Counted from the stretch's first letter, positions 7,361-15,606 are shown. The stretch is 19,806 nt of DNA from Candidatus Bruticola papionis (GCA_002407045.1 DHKB01000064.1:1-19806), one strand, 5' to 3'. A program made the numbers and translations. The notes: generated from the letters alone by a model not told the origin.

Positions 7361-7420
7361 GGAATGCTTTTAATAGCAGAATTTGCACCACCACGAAAAT
7401 AAAAAGAACGCCAAAATTAA

Positions 7421-7425
7421 AGGAG
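7421..7425 (+). promoter_or_regulatory. Ribosome binding site fixing the GTG start at 7434
   Basis: AGGAG lies 8 bases ahead of GTG TGC GGT at 7434. This start puts Cys at residue 2, where class II amidotransferases need it, whereas the upstream TTG at 7383 would bury the Cys at residue 19. Confidence 0.85.
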
Positions 7426-7433
7426 TAGCTGCC

Positions 7434-10400
7434 GTGTGCGGTATAGCCGGTATTCTCTATAGATATTCTGAATCCAACCAGAAATTAAATTGGGACGAGT
7501 TTCTCAAAGAGCTACAAAATATCGTTTTAGCTAGAGTCGATATTGAAAACCCTCCTAACGAAGCGGTTTCAGCTTTAGAAGAAAAAGTATCCTCTCTCAA
7601 GGAATATCAAGCTTTTTCTACCATATGGGACAACACAGAATTGGCCAGCCAGTTGCAAAAAGCAGCCGACTCCATCCTCGAGTTTGAAAAACACTCCAAA
7701 GAGTGCATTCTCAATTCCAAGAATCCCTTGCCTACCAATTTAGTGGAAAATTGGAATTCTTTGGGTGTGCGTTTACGCGACATTGCCTGGACTATTTCTC
7801 AAGATGTTTTGGGCAATATTGGCAGAGTAAAGCTTATACTTCCAGACTTTGTCAAAGCAGCCAGCCTTGACGCTTGGAAAATTACGGCCGTCCTCAATAA
7901 TATGGATCGTCTGGAAGTACGCGGTCGCGACAGTTTAGGTATAAGCGTCAGTCTCCACTTTTCTTCTTCCCAGAGTTTTGAAGATTTTTGCGCTACTATC
8001 ACCCGAGCTGGCTTAGAAGAAGAATTTACCAAACGTCTTAAATGTCCCACTTTGGAGAATTTAAGCATTCGCCTCGATTCTCACAGCCTCGCAGCCCCTT
8101 CTTTGATGTTTATTTACAAAGTATCTCAAGAAGTAGGCGCTTTGGGCGACAATGTAGCCGCTATTAGGCGCAATATCAAAGCCGATCATATACTTTGGCA
8201 TGCTTTGGGCTCCAAGTCTGTAGAGACCAATGTGTGGTCTCATACTCGTTGGGCTTCTAATGGCGTTATCAATATTGCTAATTGCCACCCTGTCGACGAA
8301 CAAACTGAGCCTACTTCGGAAGAAACCGATCGTTATTGGATTAGCGGCGCTTTAAATGGCGATGTAGACAATTTCCAAGCTTTGGCCCAAAAGGTGAAAT
8401 TGGCTGATGGTCTCTCCATTTCTCCCAAGATTACTACCGACGCCAAAATTATCCCCGTCTTGGTCGATTATTACTACCGTCGTTGCCATGATCTCAAGCA
8501 AGCTTTCTTTAAAGCCGTCAACGAATTTGAAGGCTCAGTGGCTATTTGTCTTAGCTCCAGCTTAGAGCCAGGACGCACTTATTTAGCTTTAAAAGGCAGC
8601 GGTCAATCACTCTTTATCGGCTTATGCAAACAAGGCTACGTTTTTGCTTCCGAAGTGTATGGTCTTGTTGAACAAACCAACCGTTATATTCGTTTAGATG
8701 GTGCCACCGAACATATTCCTGGCCATCCTGAAAGTGCCGGTCAAATCTTTATCTTGAATGATAAAGCTACTGAGCTAGAGGGCTTGGAAGCTTTCCATTT
8801 GGACGGTTCCCCTATTGAGCTGAGCGAAAAAAATATCAGAATCGCCGAAATTACTACCCGCGATATTAACCGCGGCCATTTTGAGCACTTCTTACTGAAA
8901 GAGATTTTCGACGCCCCCAGCTCTATCGAGAAGACCTTACAAGGCAAATACTTTATTGAAAACAAGTTTGATGGTCAAGCTAAAGTCAATTTAGGCCCTG
9001 AAGTCTTCCCCGTCGAATTGGCTGAAAAATTTAAGAATCGTCAGATCAGCCGTATTCTCTTAATAGGCCAAGGTACAGCGGCCGTAGCTGGCATAGCCAT
9101 TGCTTCTATGATGCAACGCGCCCTTAAAGGTTCCGACATCGAAGTGCGAGCTATTAAAGCCACTGAGCTTTCCGGCTATTCTATGGAAGAGAATATGGCC
9201 AAGACGCTCATTATCGCCGTTTCTCAGTCGGGCACCACTACCGATACAAACCGTACTGTAGACATGGTTAGAGCTCGCCAAGCTTCCGTTTTGGCCATTG
9301 TCAATAGGCGCAACTCCGATTTGACTTATAAAGTAGACGGAGTTATGTACACCAGCGACGGTCGCGATATTGAGATGTCGGTTGCTTCTACCAAAGCTTT
9401 CTACAGTCAAGTGGTAGCTGGCTACCTCTTAGGCTTAAATATAGCCTCCTTGATAGGCACTATAGGCAATAAAGAAGTACGCCGCGAGTTGCAAGAGCTC
9501 TTAAGCTTGCCTAATAAGATCGCTTCAGTTTTACAAAATCGTCACGATATTGAAGTGTTGGCTCGCCAATATGCCACCACCAGACGCGACTGGGCGGTCG
9601 TAGGTAGTGGCAGCACCAAGGCGGCCGCCGACGAAATTCGCATCAAACTGAGCGAGCTTTGCTATAAGTCGATAGCTACCGACTATATCGAAGATAAAAA
9701 GCATATCGACCTCTCTTCCGAGCCGCTCACCTTAGTGTGCACAGCCGGTTTGCCTGCCATGGCTTTGCGCGATTCGGTTAAAGAAGTGGCCATCTTCCGC
9801 TCTCACAAATCGCTCCCCATTGTCATAGCTACAGAAGGCTTTGACGAATTTGAGCATTACGCCGCTGGTGTCATTTACGTTCCTTGCGCTTCGGCCAACG
9901 CTTCCGTCTTGTTAAATACCGTAGTTGGCCACTTATGGGGCTACTATTGCGCTCTCTCTATCAATGACGGAGCCAACTTGCTTAAGCCCGGCCGCGCTTT
10001 AGCTGTAGAGCATTTAACTAGCGATGGTGGTTTAGTTCTCAACCAAACTAACATTAGGCGTATGCTTACTGTAGGCAAAAAGTTCCAAGAAGATCTTAAG
10101 CAAGGGCGCTTCAATAGTTCCCTCTCTGTCGATTCGGCAGTGCGCTTGTCTTTAATGTTCCAGTATTTCACTGGTGTTCGTTCTTTGCGTCAATTTACGG
10201 CTGAGTTTAAGGGCAATAGCTTAGTCGAAACTATGGTAACTTTGCTTTCTCAAGCTATTCAAGAGCTTTCCCGTCCTATCGACGCTATTAAGCACCAAGC
10301 TAAGACCGTTACAGTGGGTATTTCTCGTTCTGAGGAATTAGCCGAAGGGCCTATCTTTGAAACCTTGCATGATTTCAATATTACTCCCGACGACTTGCCT

Positions 10401-10919
10401 TACCGCGATTTGGCCTTCTTGCGCGCTTTAAGCAAAACTATCGATAAGGTTGTGGGCGTCACTCTCTATGAAGTAGACGGACTCAACACCTTAAATGAAG
10501 TTGTCGACACTACTCGCATTAAGGTAGTTAAGAAGAGCGGTATCTCCCTGAATATGCACTCCCGCTCCGAAAATGGTTCTCCTTTGGTAGGTACTAAGCA
10601 ATGGGTAACCAACAACCGTCGCTCTTATGTAGGTCACGGTCACAATGACGCCTTGCCTATGCTTATCGCTCCGGTTATTACCACAGGACGCGTCGATCAC
10701 TTAGTGTTGCTCCACTTGCACTTTAAGCAAGATTTGCCTTTAGCCGACAGAGTCGATGTTATTAAGAACTTAACTAACCGCTATGGCGATTTAGTAAGTC
10801 AAATTGAAGAGACCAATATCACTTGGCATGATGAATTCCTCAATTTGCTTAGTGTAGAAGAATTGGCTACTCTCAGAGCCGCCGTTTTGGCTGAGCTGAT
10901 TATTAAACGTCGCTCCTAA
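7434..10919 (+). CDS. Long GlmS-like glutamine amidotransferase / double SIS-domain protein
   Basis: A 1161-residue protein related to glucosamine-6-phosphate synthase (about 610 residues), which makes glucosamine-6-phosphate from fructose-6-phosphate and glutamine for cell-wall synthesis. Seen: N-terminal CGIAGI with Cys 2 as nucleophile; after an insertion of about 145 residues the domain resumes with RGRDSLGIS, then SHTRWASNG (Arg about 272), GALNGDVDN (Asn about 308) and TTDAK (Asp about 336), so the glutaminase site looks complete. HFEHFLLKEIFD leads into SIS domain 1 (about 536-665, with SQSGTTTDT and ASTKAF) and SIS domain 2 (about 718-845), ending with a GlmS-like tail LLKPGRALAV. A further 290 or so residues (about 870-1161) have no domain I recognise. 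GlmS function is likely but not certain. It ends at a strong terminator. Confidence 0.85.
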   Translation: MCGIAGILYRYSESNQKLNWDEFLKELQNIVLARVDIENPPNEAVSALEEKVSSLKEYQAFSTIWDNTELASQLQKAADSILEFEKHSKECILNSKNPLPTNLVENWNSLGVRLRDIAWTISQDVLGNIGRVKLILPDFVKAASLDAWKITAVLNNMDRLEVRGRDSLGISVSLHFSSSQSFEDFCATITRAGLEEEFTKRLKCPTLENLSIRLDSHSLAAPSLMFIYKVSQEVGALGDNVAAIRRNIKADHILWHALGSKSVETNVWSHTRWASNGVINIANCHPVDEQTEPTSEETDRYWISGALNGDVDNFQALAQKVKLADGLSISPKITTDAKIIPVLVDYYYRRCHDLKQAFFKAVNEFEGSVAICLSSSLEPGRTYLALKGSGQSLFIGLCKQGYVFASEVYGLVEQTNRYIRLDGATEHIPGHPESAGQIFILNDKATELEGLEAFHLDGSPIELSEKNIRIAEITTRDINRGHFEHFLLKEIFDAPSSIEKTLQGKYFIENKFDGQAKVNLGPEVFPVELAEKFKNRQISRILLIGQGTAAVAGIAIASMMQRALKGSDIEVRAIKATELSGYSMEENMAKTLIIAVSQSGTTTDTNRTVDMVRARQASVLAIVNRRNSDLTYKVDGVMYTSDGRDIEMSVASTKAFYSQVVAGYLLGLNIASLIGTIGNKEVRRELQELLSLPNKIASVLQNRHDIEVLARQYATTRRDWAVVGSGSTKAAADEIRIKLSELCYKSIATDYIEDKKHIDLSSEPLTLVCTAGLPAMALRDSVKEVAIFRSHKSLPIVIATEGFDEFEHYAAGVIYVPCASANASVLLNTVVGHLWGYYCALSINDGANLLKPGRALAVEHLTSDGGLVLNQTNIRRMLTVGKKFQEDLKQGRFNSSLSVDSAVRLSLMFQYFTGVRSLRQFTAEFKGNSLVETMVTLLSQAIQELSRPIDAIKHQAKTVTVGISRSEELAEGPIFETLHDFNITPDDLPYRDLAFLRALSKTIDKVVGVTLYEVDGLNTLNEVVDTTRIKVVKKSGISLNMHSRSENGSPLVGTKQWVTNNRRSYVGHGHNDALPMLIAPVITTGRVDHLVLLHLHFKQDLPLADRVDVIKNLTNRYGDLVSQIEETNITWHDEFLNLLSVEELATLRAAVLAELIIKRRS

Positions 10920-10977
10920 AATATACTTTGAGCCAAGTGCTTCAGACGCTGTTCCCAAGCACATTAAGCTTATAAAG

Positions 10978-11022
10978 CCAATAAAAATGCAGCCTCACTA
11001 AAGTGGGCTGCATTTTTATTGG
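10978..11022. terminator. Strong bidirectional rho-independent terminator
   Basis: CCAATAAAAATGCAGCC (10978-10994) is perfectly complementary to 11006-11022, with a short CAC/GTG inner stem. A/T runs in the arms give a U-tract on either strand. It lies between the convergent GlmS-like gene (+) and the Ser/Thr kinase gene (-). Confidence 0.92.
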
Positions 11023-11038
11023 TAGCGACAACTTTATC

Positions 11039-13555
11039 TTAGTCGTCCACCACACTAGGTGTACGCATAGGCAACCAGCCGGGCGTATTAGTTGCAATAA
11101 TAGCCTTAGGATCTTCTTTTTGGCCGCGACGATATAATTTAATTAAATTGTATTTGCCTTTGTGGATCTTAATTAAGTAAATATCGCGAATATCCAGTTT
11201 GCGTGCCAAAGAGAAAGTACCGGTAGCTCCTTGCCAACAAGGGCGAGCCCCTTTTTCTTTAGGGTCAGCACCAATAGAGTGTAAGTAAGCGCACATCTCT
11301 TGACGATTCTTCACACCGTGCTTATAAGCGCTAAAAATAATATTAGCTGCGTCATAAGCGCTAGCATCTAAGTGGGAAGGAGAAATTCCACCAAAAAGAT
11401 TGCGAAAACGCTCGGTATAAAGTTTGGTAGCTGGCTCGGGACTATCACTATGGAAATAGCCAGAAAGGATTAAGCCTTCTACAGCATTGCCACCTACGGT
11501 AATCAGATCTTTAGTAAAAGGAGCCACCTGACCAGCGATAGGCATTTTTAAACCGCGAGAGCGTAACTCTTTAGCAAAAAGAGCCAGAGGCGTACCGCGA
11601 TGGTCAGAAAAGAAGACACAATCTACGCCATCTTGTTCCAGCTTATCGATAACTTTAGCAAATTTTACTCCAGTAAACTTAGTTTCTGAGCCGATTTCAC
11701 CGCCCATAGCTTTAAAACTGCTTCGAAAATATTCGGCCACGTTGGCCGAAAGCACGCTGTCTCGATCGACGACGATACCTACTTTGCGATAGCCATTTTG
11801 TAGCAAATAGCGAGCAATAACGGCACAGCGAGCGGCATTGGTGTCACTAGCGGTAAAGATACAACTTCCTTGCTCCCAAATACCAGGAGCAGAAACTACC
11901 GGAGTAAGAATCGGCAACTGAGCAGAATTAAATAAAGGCGACAAAGCTAAAGAAAATTGAGAACTAAAGGGGCCTATTACTCCCAAATATTCTTTATCAT
12001 TATTGATACTGCCGCAAATACCGGCTGCAGTTTCCATGTTGGAGCGGTCGTCGTAAATATCGACAATAGCTAAACGTCCATCTTTAGCGCCGCCATTTTT
12101 GTTAAAATTGCGCTGAGCCATAGCTATACCATAAAGCAAACGATAAGCTTCAGGAGCGTCACTGCCAGAGAGCGTCATAAAAGCCGGCACTCTGAAGTAA
12201 GGTTTGCCACTTAAATGCACATTGACATTTTCCATCATTATGTGCGCTTCGGCGTCGCTAGGGTGTCTGGTAATAGCTTGAGCTAGACAAGCCATAGCCT
12301 TAGGCCAATTTTGCTGGTTGATATAGAGACGAGCCGTCTCTTTATCGGGATTGACCAATTCGTAAGGAATATCAAATTCCCAGCCCTGACTGTTTTTTAA
12401 GTGGCAAAAGCCTCCCCAAGCGCCCCAAATAAAGAGCAAACTGCAAATTAGGATCAATATAGGAGCCAGCTTGGAAGTTGTAGCCGCTCGCGGCGCTTTA
12501 AGGCTGCGTTCTCCTTTAGAGCTGGCATTAGCTACAACAACATGGCGAGGTTTTTTTATACTTTGGGCTGCCACCCGGCGAAAAGATTCAGCTCGCAGCT
12601 CATCTTTAAGTATGGGGTCATCAGCGGCTACCGAAGAAAGGATAGAAATCAAATCCCTAATAATTTGCTCCATATTTTGGTAGCGATCTTCGGGATTTAC
12701 TTGCATGCAACGCAACACCAATTTAGCAAAATCGGGGTTGAGTTTAGGACAATGAGGAGCCAGCTGGTGGCGGCCATACACCGGTGAGGGCGGCTTGCCG
12801 GTCAAAACGAAATACAAAGTGGCGCCAAAAGAATAAATATCACTGCGAGCATCAGTCTGGGCAGAGTCGTCCCACACTTCCGGAGGAGCATAACCCACTG
12901 AACCGACAGCAGAAGTGTCGCGTTTTTTTGTAGGATCAAAAAAGCGAGCCAAACCAAAGTCGATAAGTTTTATATGGCCATCGGAACTAACCATAACATT
13001 TTCCGGCTTAAGATCGCGGAAAATAACTGGCGGCTCCTGGCTGTGCAAATATTCTAAAACGCGAGCTATTTCTAAAGCCCAACGTAAAACATCCACTTCT
13101 CCGGGCGGCCCGTTTTCTTCTACTAGCTGAGCTAAAGTACAGCCTTCGATTTCTTCCATAAGCAAAAATGTGGAGTCACCTTCAGAGAAGAAATCGACTA
13201 TAACTGGCAAACTGCGATGAATTAAAGTAGAAAGCAACCGGGCTTCGCGTTCAAAGCTACGTTTTGCCTCGGCTAATTGGGATTTATCGCGAAAATGGAG
13301 CTCTTTAAGAGCCCAAAATTTGCCAGGCAAACGCAAGTCGGTCACTTTATAGACGGCCCCAAAGCCGCCTTTACCCAAAAGGCCCACCACTTTGTAGCGC
13401 CCTTGCAAAATTTTACCTTTTTCAACAGCAGAGGCAGGCTCATTTTCAATTTCTTTGATAAAGCCCGAAGTTGGCAAAGCCATAGGCCCAGCGGCCATTT
13501 TAAATTCCGGCTGCTGGGAGGCCTTTTTATCATTTGTAAGATCTTTTTCAGCCAC
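11039..13555 (-). CDS. Transmembrane Ser/Thr protein kinase with C-terminal periplasmic-binding-type sensor
   Basis: An 838-residue receptor-like kinase. Residues about 53-310 are a Hanks-type kinase: glycine loop LGKGGFGAVY (60-69), ALKEL with Lys 84, FRDLKPEN (Asp 181, Asn 186; the HRD His is Phe), LIDFG (Asp 199) and a GSVGYAPPEVW activation segment. All catalytic residues appear present. A single membrane helix follows (about 363-384), then a short TPR-like helical pair (about 405-448). The rest (about 453-838) is a type 1 periplasmic binding fold of the branched-chain amino-acid receptor kind (VIGPFSSQFSLALSPLF; LPILTPVVSAP; YRKVGIVVDRD). The kinase would face the cytoplasm and the binding module the periplasm. 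The GTG start at 13555 lies 4 bases after the stop of the histidine kinase gene, so the two are co-translated; a TTG at 13576 would overlap it. The ligand is unknown. Confidence 0.9.
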   Translation of the reverse strand: MAEKDLTNDKKASQQPEFKMAAGPMALPTSGFIKEIENEPASAVEKGKILQGRYKVVGLLGKGGFGAVYKVTDLRLPGKFWALKELHFRDKSQLAEAKRSFEREARLLSTLIHRSLPVIVDFFSEGDSTFLLMEEIEGCTLAQLVEENGPPGEVDVLRWALEIARVLEYLHSQEPPVIFRDLKPENVMVSSDGHIKLIDFGLARFFDPTKKRDTSAVGSVGYAPPEVWDDSAQTDARSDIYSFGATLYFVLTGKPPSPVYGRHQLAPHCPKLNPDFAKLVLRCMQVNPEDRYQNMEQIIRDLISILSSVAADDPILKDELRAESFRRVAAQSIKKPRHVVVANASSKGERSLKAPRAATTSKLAPILILICSLLFIWGAWGGFCHLKNSQGWEFDIPYELVNPDKETARLYINQQNWPKAMACLAQAITRHPSDAEAHIMMENVNVHLSGKPYFRVPAFMTLSGSDAPEAYRLLYGIAMAQRNFNKNGGAKDGRLAIVDIYDDRSNMETAAGICGSINNDKEYLGVIGPFSSQFSLALSPLFNSAQLPILTPVVSAPGIWEQGSCIFTASDTNAARCAVIARYLLQNGYRKVGIVVDRDSVLSANVAEYFRSSFKAMGGEIGSETKFTGVKFAKVIDKLEQDGVDCVFFSDHRGTPLALFAKELRSRGLKMPIAGQVAPFTKDLITVGGNAVEGLILSGYFHSDSPEPATKLYTERFRNLFGGISPSHLDASAYDAANIIFSAYKHGVKNRQEMCAYLHSIGADPKEKGARPCWQGATGTFSLARKLDIRDIYLIKIHKGKYNLIKLYRRGQKEDPKAIIATNTPGWLPMRTPSVVDD

Positions 13556-13559
13556 TATC

Positions 13560-14843
13560 CTACCCCACTTCTTCAACAGGAACTGTGATAAGTATAACCA
13601 TGCCTACAGCCGGAGCGGCTTTAGCTTCGATAGTGCCATTATGTTTGCGCACAACTTCGCGCACCAGTCCCAAACCGAAGCAACTGCTCAAACCGGGGTG
13701 AGAATTGGCAAAGAAAGGCTCAAACAAGCGAGGCAATTCTTCTTTGGAAATGAGCGTACTGTTAGTAACAAACTCTACCTGTACTTGATGATCTTTATAA
13801 GCGGTGCTGACTTTGACAAAAGGATTGGGCGTTTGTTCGATTTTAATTAAATCACGCAGAAAAGCCAAAATATTGGCAAAAGCTTGAGACCATTGCGTAG
13901 AATTGGCTCTTACTTGCGGCAATTCGGCATATTGCACCTGAGCGAGGATTTTATTTTCAGAGAAATCGTCACGCAAAAGCTCCAAGCTGTCGGCTACCAC
14001 TTGATTTATATCGGTAGAAGCACGCACAAACTGAGAGAAGCTGACTTTATTTTCATTTTCTATAGAAGTGCGAGAGTAAACTAAAAGCTTTTCGATTATA
14101 CCTTTGCACTTTTGCACTGCGTCTTGGATAATGTGCAAGCGACGCGAATTGACAGGATCTTGCGAAGTGCGCGACAAGCTGCTCACCATAGTTAAAACAG
14201 CGCTCAAAGGTTGGCTCAATTCGTGAGCCACACCAGCTGCCAAACGGCCTACGCCAGCTAAGTGGCTTTCTTGGGCAATTTCGCCTTTAAGTACTTGTAT
14301 TTCTTCGTGAGCTTTAGTCAGCGCCTCTTCACGTACAAAACGGGGCGCCATTAAAGAAGCTACCGAAGCAGCGGCCTTCATAAGGCTGCGCTCTGTCTCT
14401 CCTGGCTTATTGATACTATCCCAAACAGAGATCATGACGCCGCCGCCAGAATGACCATGCCATACAGGCACAGCTATCATCCAGCGCCCTGAAGCTCTAG
14501 ATTCGGCCATTTCCCCACTGTCCCAGGCTTGTTTAAGCAAATCTTTTACCATGCCAGGGCCAGTCTCTTCAGCGGTACTGCCAGCTTTAGCAGCTAAACG
14601 GAAGCCAGTCTCTTCGTGGCCAGGTTGCAAGTAAAGTGTGCAACCATTGGCTTCAATTTCATCTAAGCAAGCCTGGCATAACAACTGGGCCTGGCTAGCA
14701 AAATCATCAGTAATAAGTGGCGCCTCTTGCAAAGCCAAAAGGCTGCGCTGGTAGGCGTCACGTTTGCGCAATAAGTTATAAGACCACCAAGAGTAGAAGA
14801 GGGCCAGCGAAGTGGCAGCCAGCCAGACAATGTAAATCAACAA
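13560..14843 (-). CDS. Membrane sensor histidine kinase with degenerate ATP-binding domain
   Basis: A 427-residue protein: one N-terminal membrane helix (about 2-22), a GAF-like region (about 45-170), a short coiled coil (about 172-195), a HisKA dimerisation domain with the phospho-acceptor in VAHELSQPL (His 207), and a C-terminal HATPase_c-like domain. The last looks damaged: the N-box reads ANILAFLRD where the Mg-binding Asn is expected, and the G1 box (usually DxGxG) reads TNSTLI; only LFEPFF and a partial G2 box FGLGL remain. It may be unable to bind ATP well and may act by dimerising with or being phosphorylated by another kinase. The start is TTG at 14843 (a second TTG follows directly); no in-frame ATG serves. 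It is translationally linked to the Ser/Thr kinase. No response regulator is in the window. Confidence 0.85.
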   Translation of the reverse strand: MLIYIVWLAATSLALFYSWWSYNLLRKRDAYQRSLLALQEAPLITDDFASQAQLLCQACLDEIEANGCTLYLQPGHEETGFRLAAKAGSTAEETGPGMVKDLLKQAWDSGEMAESRASGRWMIAVPVWHGHSGGGVMISVWDSINKPGETERSLMKAAASVASLMAPRFVREEALTKAHEEIQVLKGEIAQESHLAGVGRLAAGVAHELSQPLSAVLTMVSSLSRTSQDPVNSRRLHIIQDAVQKCKGIIEKLLVYSRTSIENENKVSFSQFVRASTDINQVVADSLELLRDDFSENKILAQVQYAELPQVRANSTQWSQAFANILAFLRDLIKIEQTPNPFVKVSTAYKDHQVQVEFVTNSTLISKEELPRLFEPFFANSHPGLSSCFGLGLVREVVRKHNGTIEAKAAPAVGMVILITVPVEEVG

Positions 14844-14939
14844 GGTTAAAGAACGAACCTCACCGCAATTAGTTTTTGCATTTGCTTTAACCTAAGTTTT
14901 TTCCCACCCGCGCCACTCTTCTCCTCTTATATAATTAGA

Positions 14940-14959
14940 CTGCAGCAAATTTGCTGCAG
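14940..14959. promoter_or_regulatory. Perfect 20-base palindrome, candidate operator
   Basis: CTGCAGCAAATTTGCTGCAG is a perfect palindrome with no spacer. It lies 10 bases upstream of the -35 of the plus-strand promoter at 14970-14998 and about 100 bases ahead of the divergent histidine kinase gene. The position suits a dimeric regulator acting on one or both transcription units. There is no T-tract, so it is not a terminator. Confidence 0.5.
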
Positions 14960-14969
14960 CCTCATATTT

Positions 14970-14998
14970 TGGACATTATATAGATCGAATTGTATAAT
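14970..14998 (+). promoter_or_regulatory. Near-consensus sigma70-type promoter
   Basis: TGGACA (14970-14975), a 17-base spacer and a perfect TATAAT (14993-14998). It points towards the first lipoprotein, with a leader of about 600 bases, or could drive a small RNA in 15005-15200. It shares the TGGACA -35 with the two promoters that have matching downstream sequence. Confidence 0.65.
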
Positions 14999-15191
14999 TA
15001 TTACTAAAAATACATAAAAAGCTACATATTATACGTATATATTGCATCTATTCAGTGAAAACGTAAAAAAATGTAACAAATAACTAAAAATTTATTTTAT
15101 CAGAAATTAAGGATTAGCTAGCTAGGAATATTACCTAAAATTCGGAGTTTTTGTTGTTCTATTGAGTTCTATTTTATCAAAAAACAAAAAA

Positions 15192-15222
15192 GGCCAGCCA
15201 TAGCATTCCTATGGACATGGCC
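15192..15222 (-). terminator. Minus-strand terminator-like hairpin overlapping a promoter
   Basis: GGCCA (15192-15196) with TGGCC (15218-15222) and CCATAG (15198-15203) with CTATGG (15209-15214) form one hairpin. Read on the minus strand it is followed by TTTTTTGTTTTTT, the form of a rho-independent terminator. No minus-strand gene is visible to its right. The arm covers the -35 box at 15212-15217 of the plus-strand promoter, so an operator role is an alternative. Confidence 0.5.
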
Positions 15223-15240
15223 GCAAAGATAAGCTAAAAT
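15212..15240 (+). promoter_or_regulatory. Promoter of the first lipoprotein gene
   Basis: TGGACA (15212-15217), a 17-base spacer and TAAAAT (15235-15240). The sequence just downstream (TAAAATGCC, then CACAG, then TTTTC and GTAAAAA) matches that after the second lipoprotein's promoter (TACAATGCC, CACAG, TTTTC, GTAAAAA). The two are therefore homologous control regions. The leader would be about 360 bases. Confidence 0.7.
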
Positions 15241-15444
15241 GCCATCACAGTGGTTTTCATGTAAAAAGGCACAACTCAAATAAGAGGGTGCGTTTCCGTT
15301 GTTCTTGTCGCAGCCTCCGACTTTGTTTCCAGACCTTTTCACGTAAGCTACTTACAGAAAGCAAAAAAACTTTTGCGAGAAGTTTAGAAGCTCTCTGGAC
15401 TTCATAAAAAGACCTCTGAAACCCCTATTCGTGTTTGCAGAATC

Positions 15445-15560
15445 CGGAGCAGTAGCAGTTTGGCGACTTACCCACGCTCCGAATTCCATAGAAAAGGAGG
15501 GCTCCTTTCCTATGCCCGATTGTATCAAAAAGATACATTTCGGGCAATAGGCTTGGAGTG
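15445..15560 (+). promoter_or_regulatory. Conserved structured mRNA leader, copy 1
   Basis: Predicted fold: P1 CGGAGC (15445-15450) with GCTCCG (15476-15481) around a 25-base loop containing TTGGCGACTTA; P2 AAAGGA (15493-15498) with TCCTTT (15503-15508), which hides a Shine-Dalgarno-like AAGGAGG; P3 a long hairpin of CCTAT/ATAGG, GCCCGA/TCGGGC and TGTATC/GATACA (15509-15551). It lies 47 bases ahead of the lipoprotein ATG and matches 17986-18101 in order, spacing and much sequence. I do not recognise it as a known riboswitch class. A 12-codon frame with SD-like AAGGAGG upstream starts at 15512. Confidence 0.65.
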
Positions 15561-15606
15561 CGGTTTTTTTGTGATTACTTCTCTTACGTAGGAGACTCGT
15601 AATTAA

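Larger units (their letters stand above)
14844..15606. other. Divergent control region between the kinase operon and the first lipoprotein
   Basis: About 760 bases without a gene. From left to right it holds a perfect 20-base palindrome (14940-14959), a near-consensus plus-strand promoter (14970-14998), an AT-rich stretch (15000-15180), a hairpin (15192-15222), a second plus-strand promoter (15212-15240), and the structured leader of the lipoprotein gene. A minus-strand frame opposite the leader (15352-15612) is not called, because its similarity to the equivalent frame of the second copy is limited to about 20 codons. Confidence 0.6.

Noticed and set aside
7310..7433. glmS ribozyme ahead of the GlmS-like gene
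   Set aside because: The leader stem does not show the multi-pseudoknot core of the ribozyme and there is too little sequence to fit it convincingly.
13560..13576. TTG start at 13576 for the Ser/Thr kinase
   Set aside because: It would overlap the end of the histidine kinase gene by 17 bases. The GTG at 13555, 4 bases after that stop, is the simpler start.
15445..15560. Known riboswitch classes (c-di-GMP, cobalamin, TPP, glycine, guanidine) for the leader
   Set aside because: I could not find the conserved core of any of these in either copy, so no class name is given. An Rfam search would be decisive.
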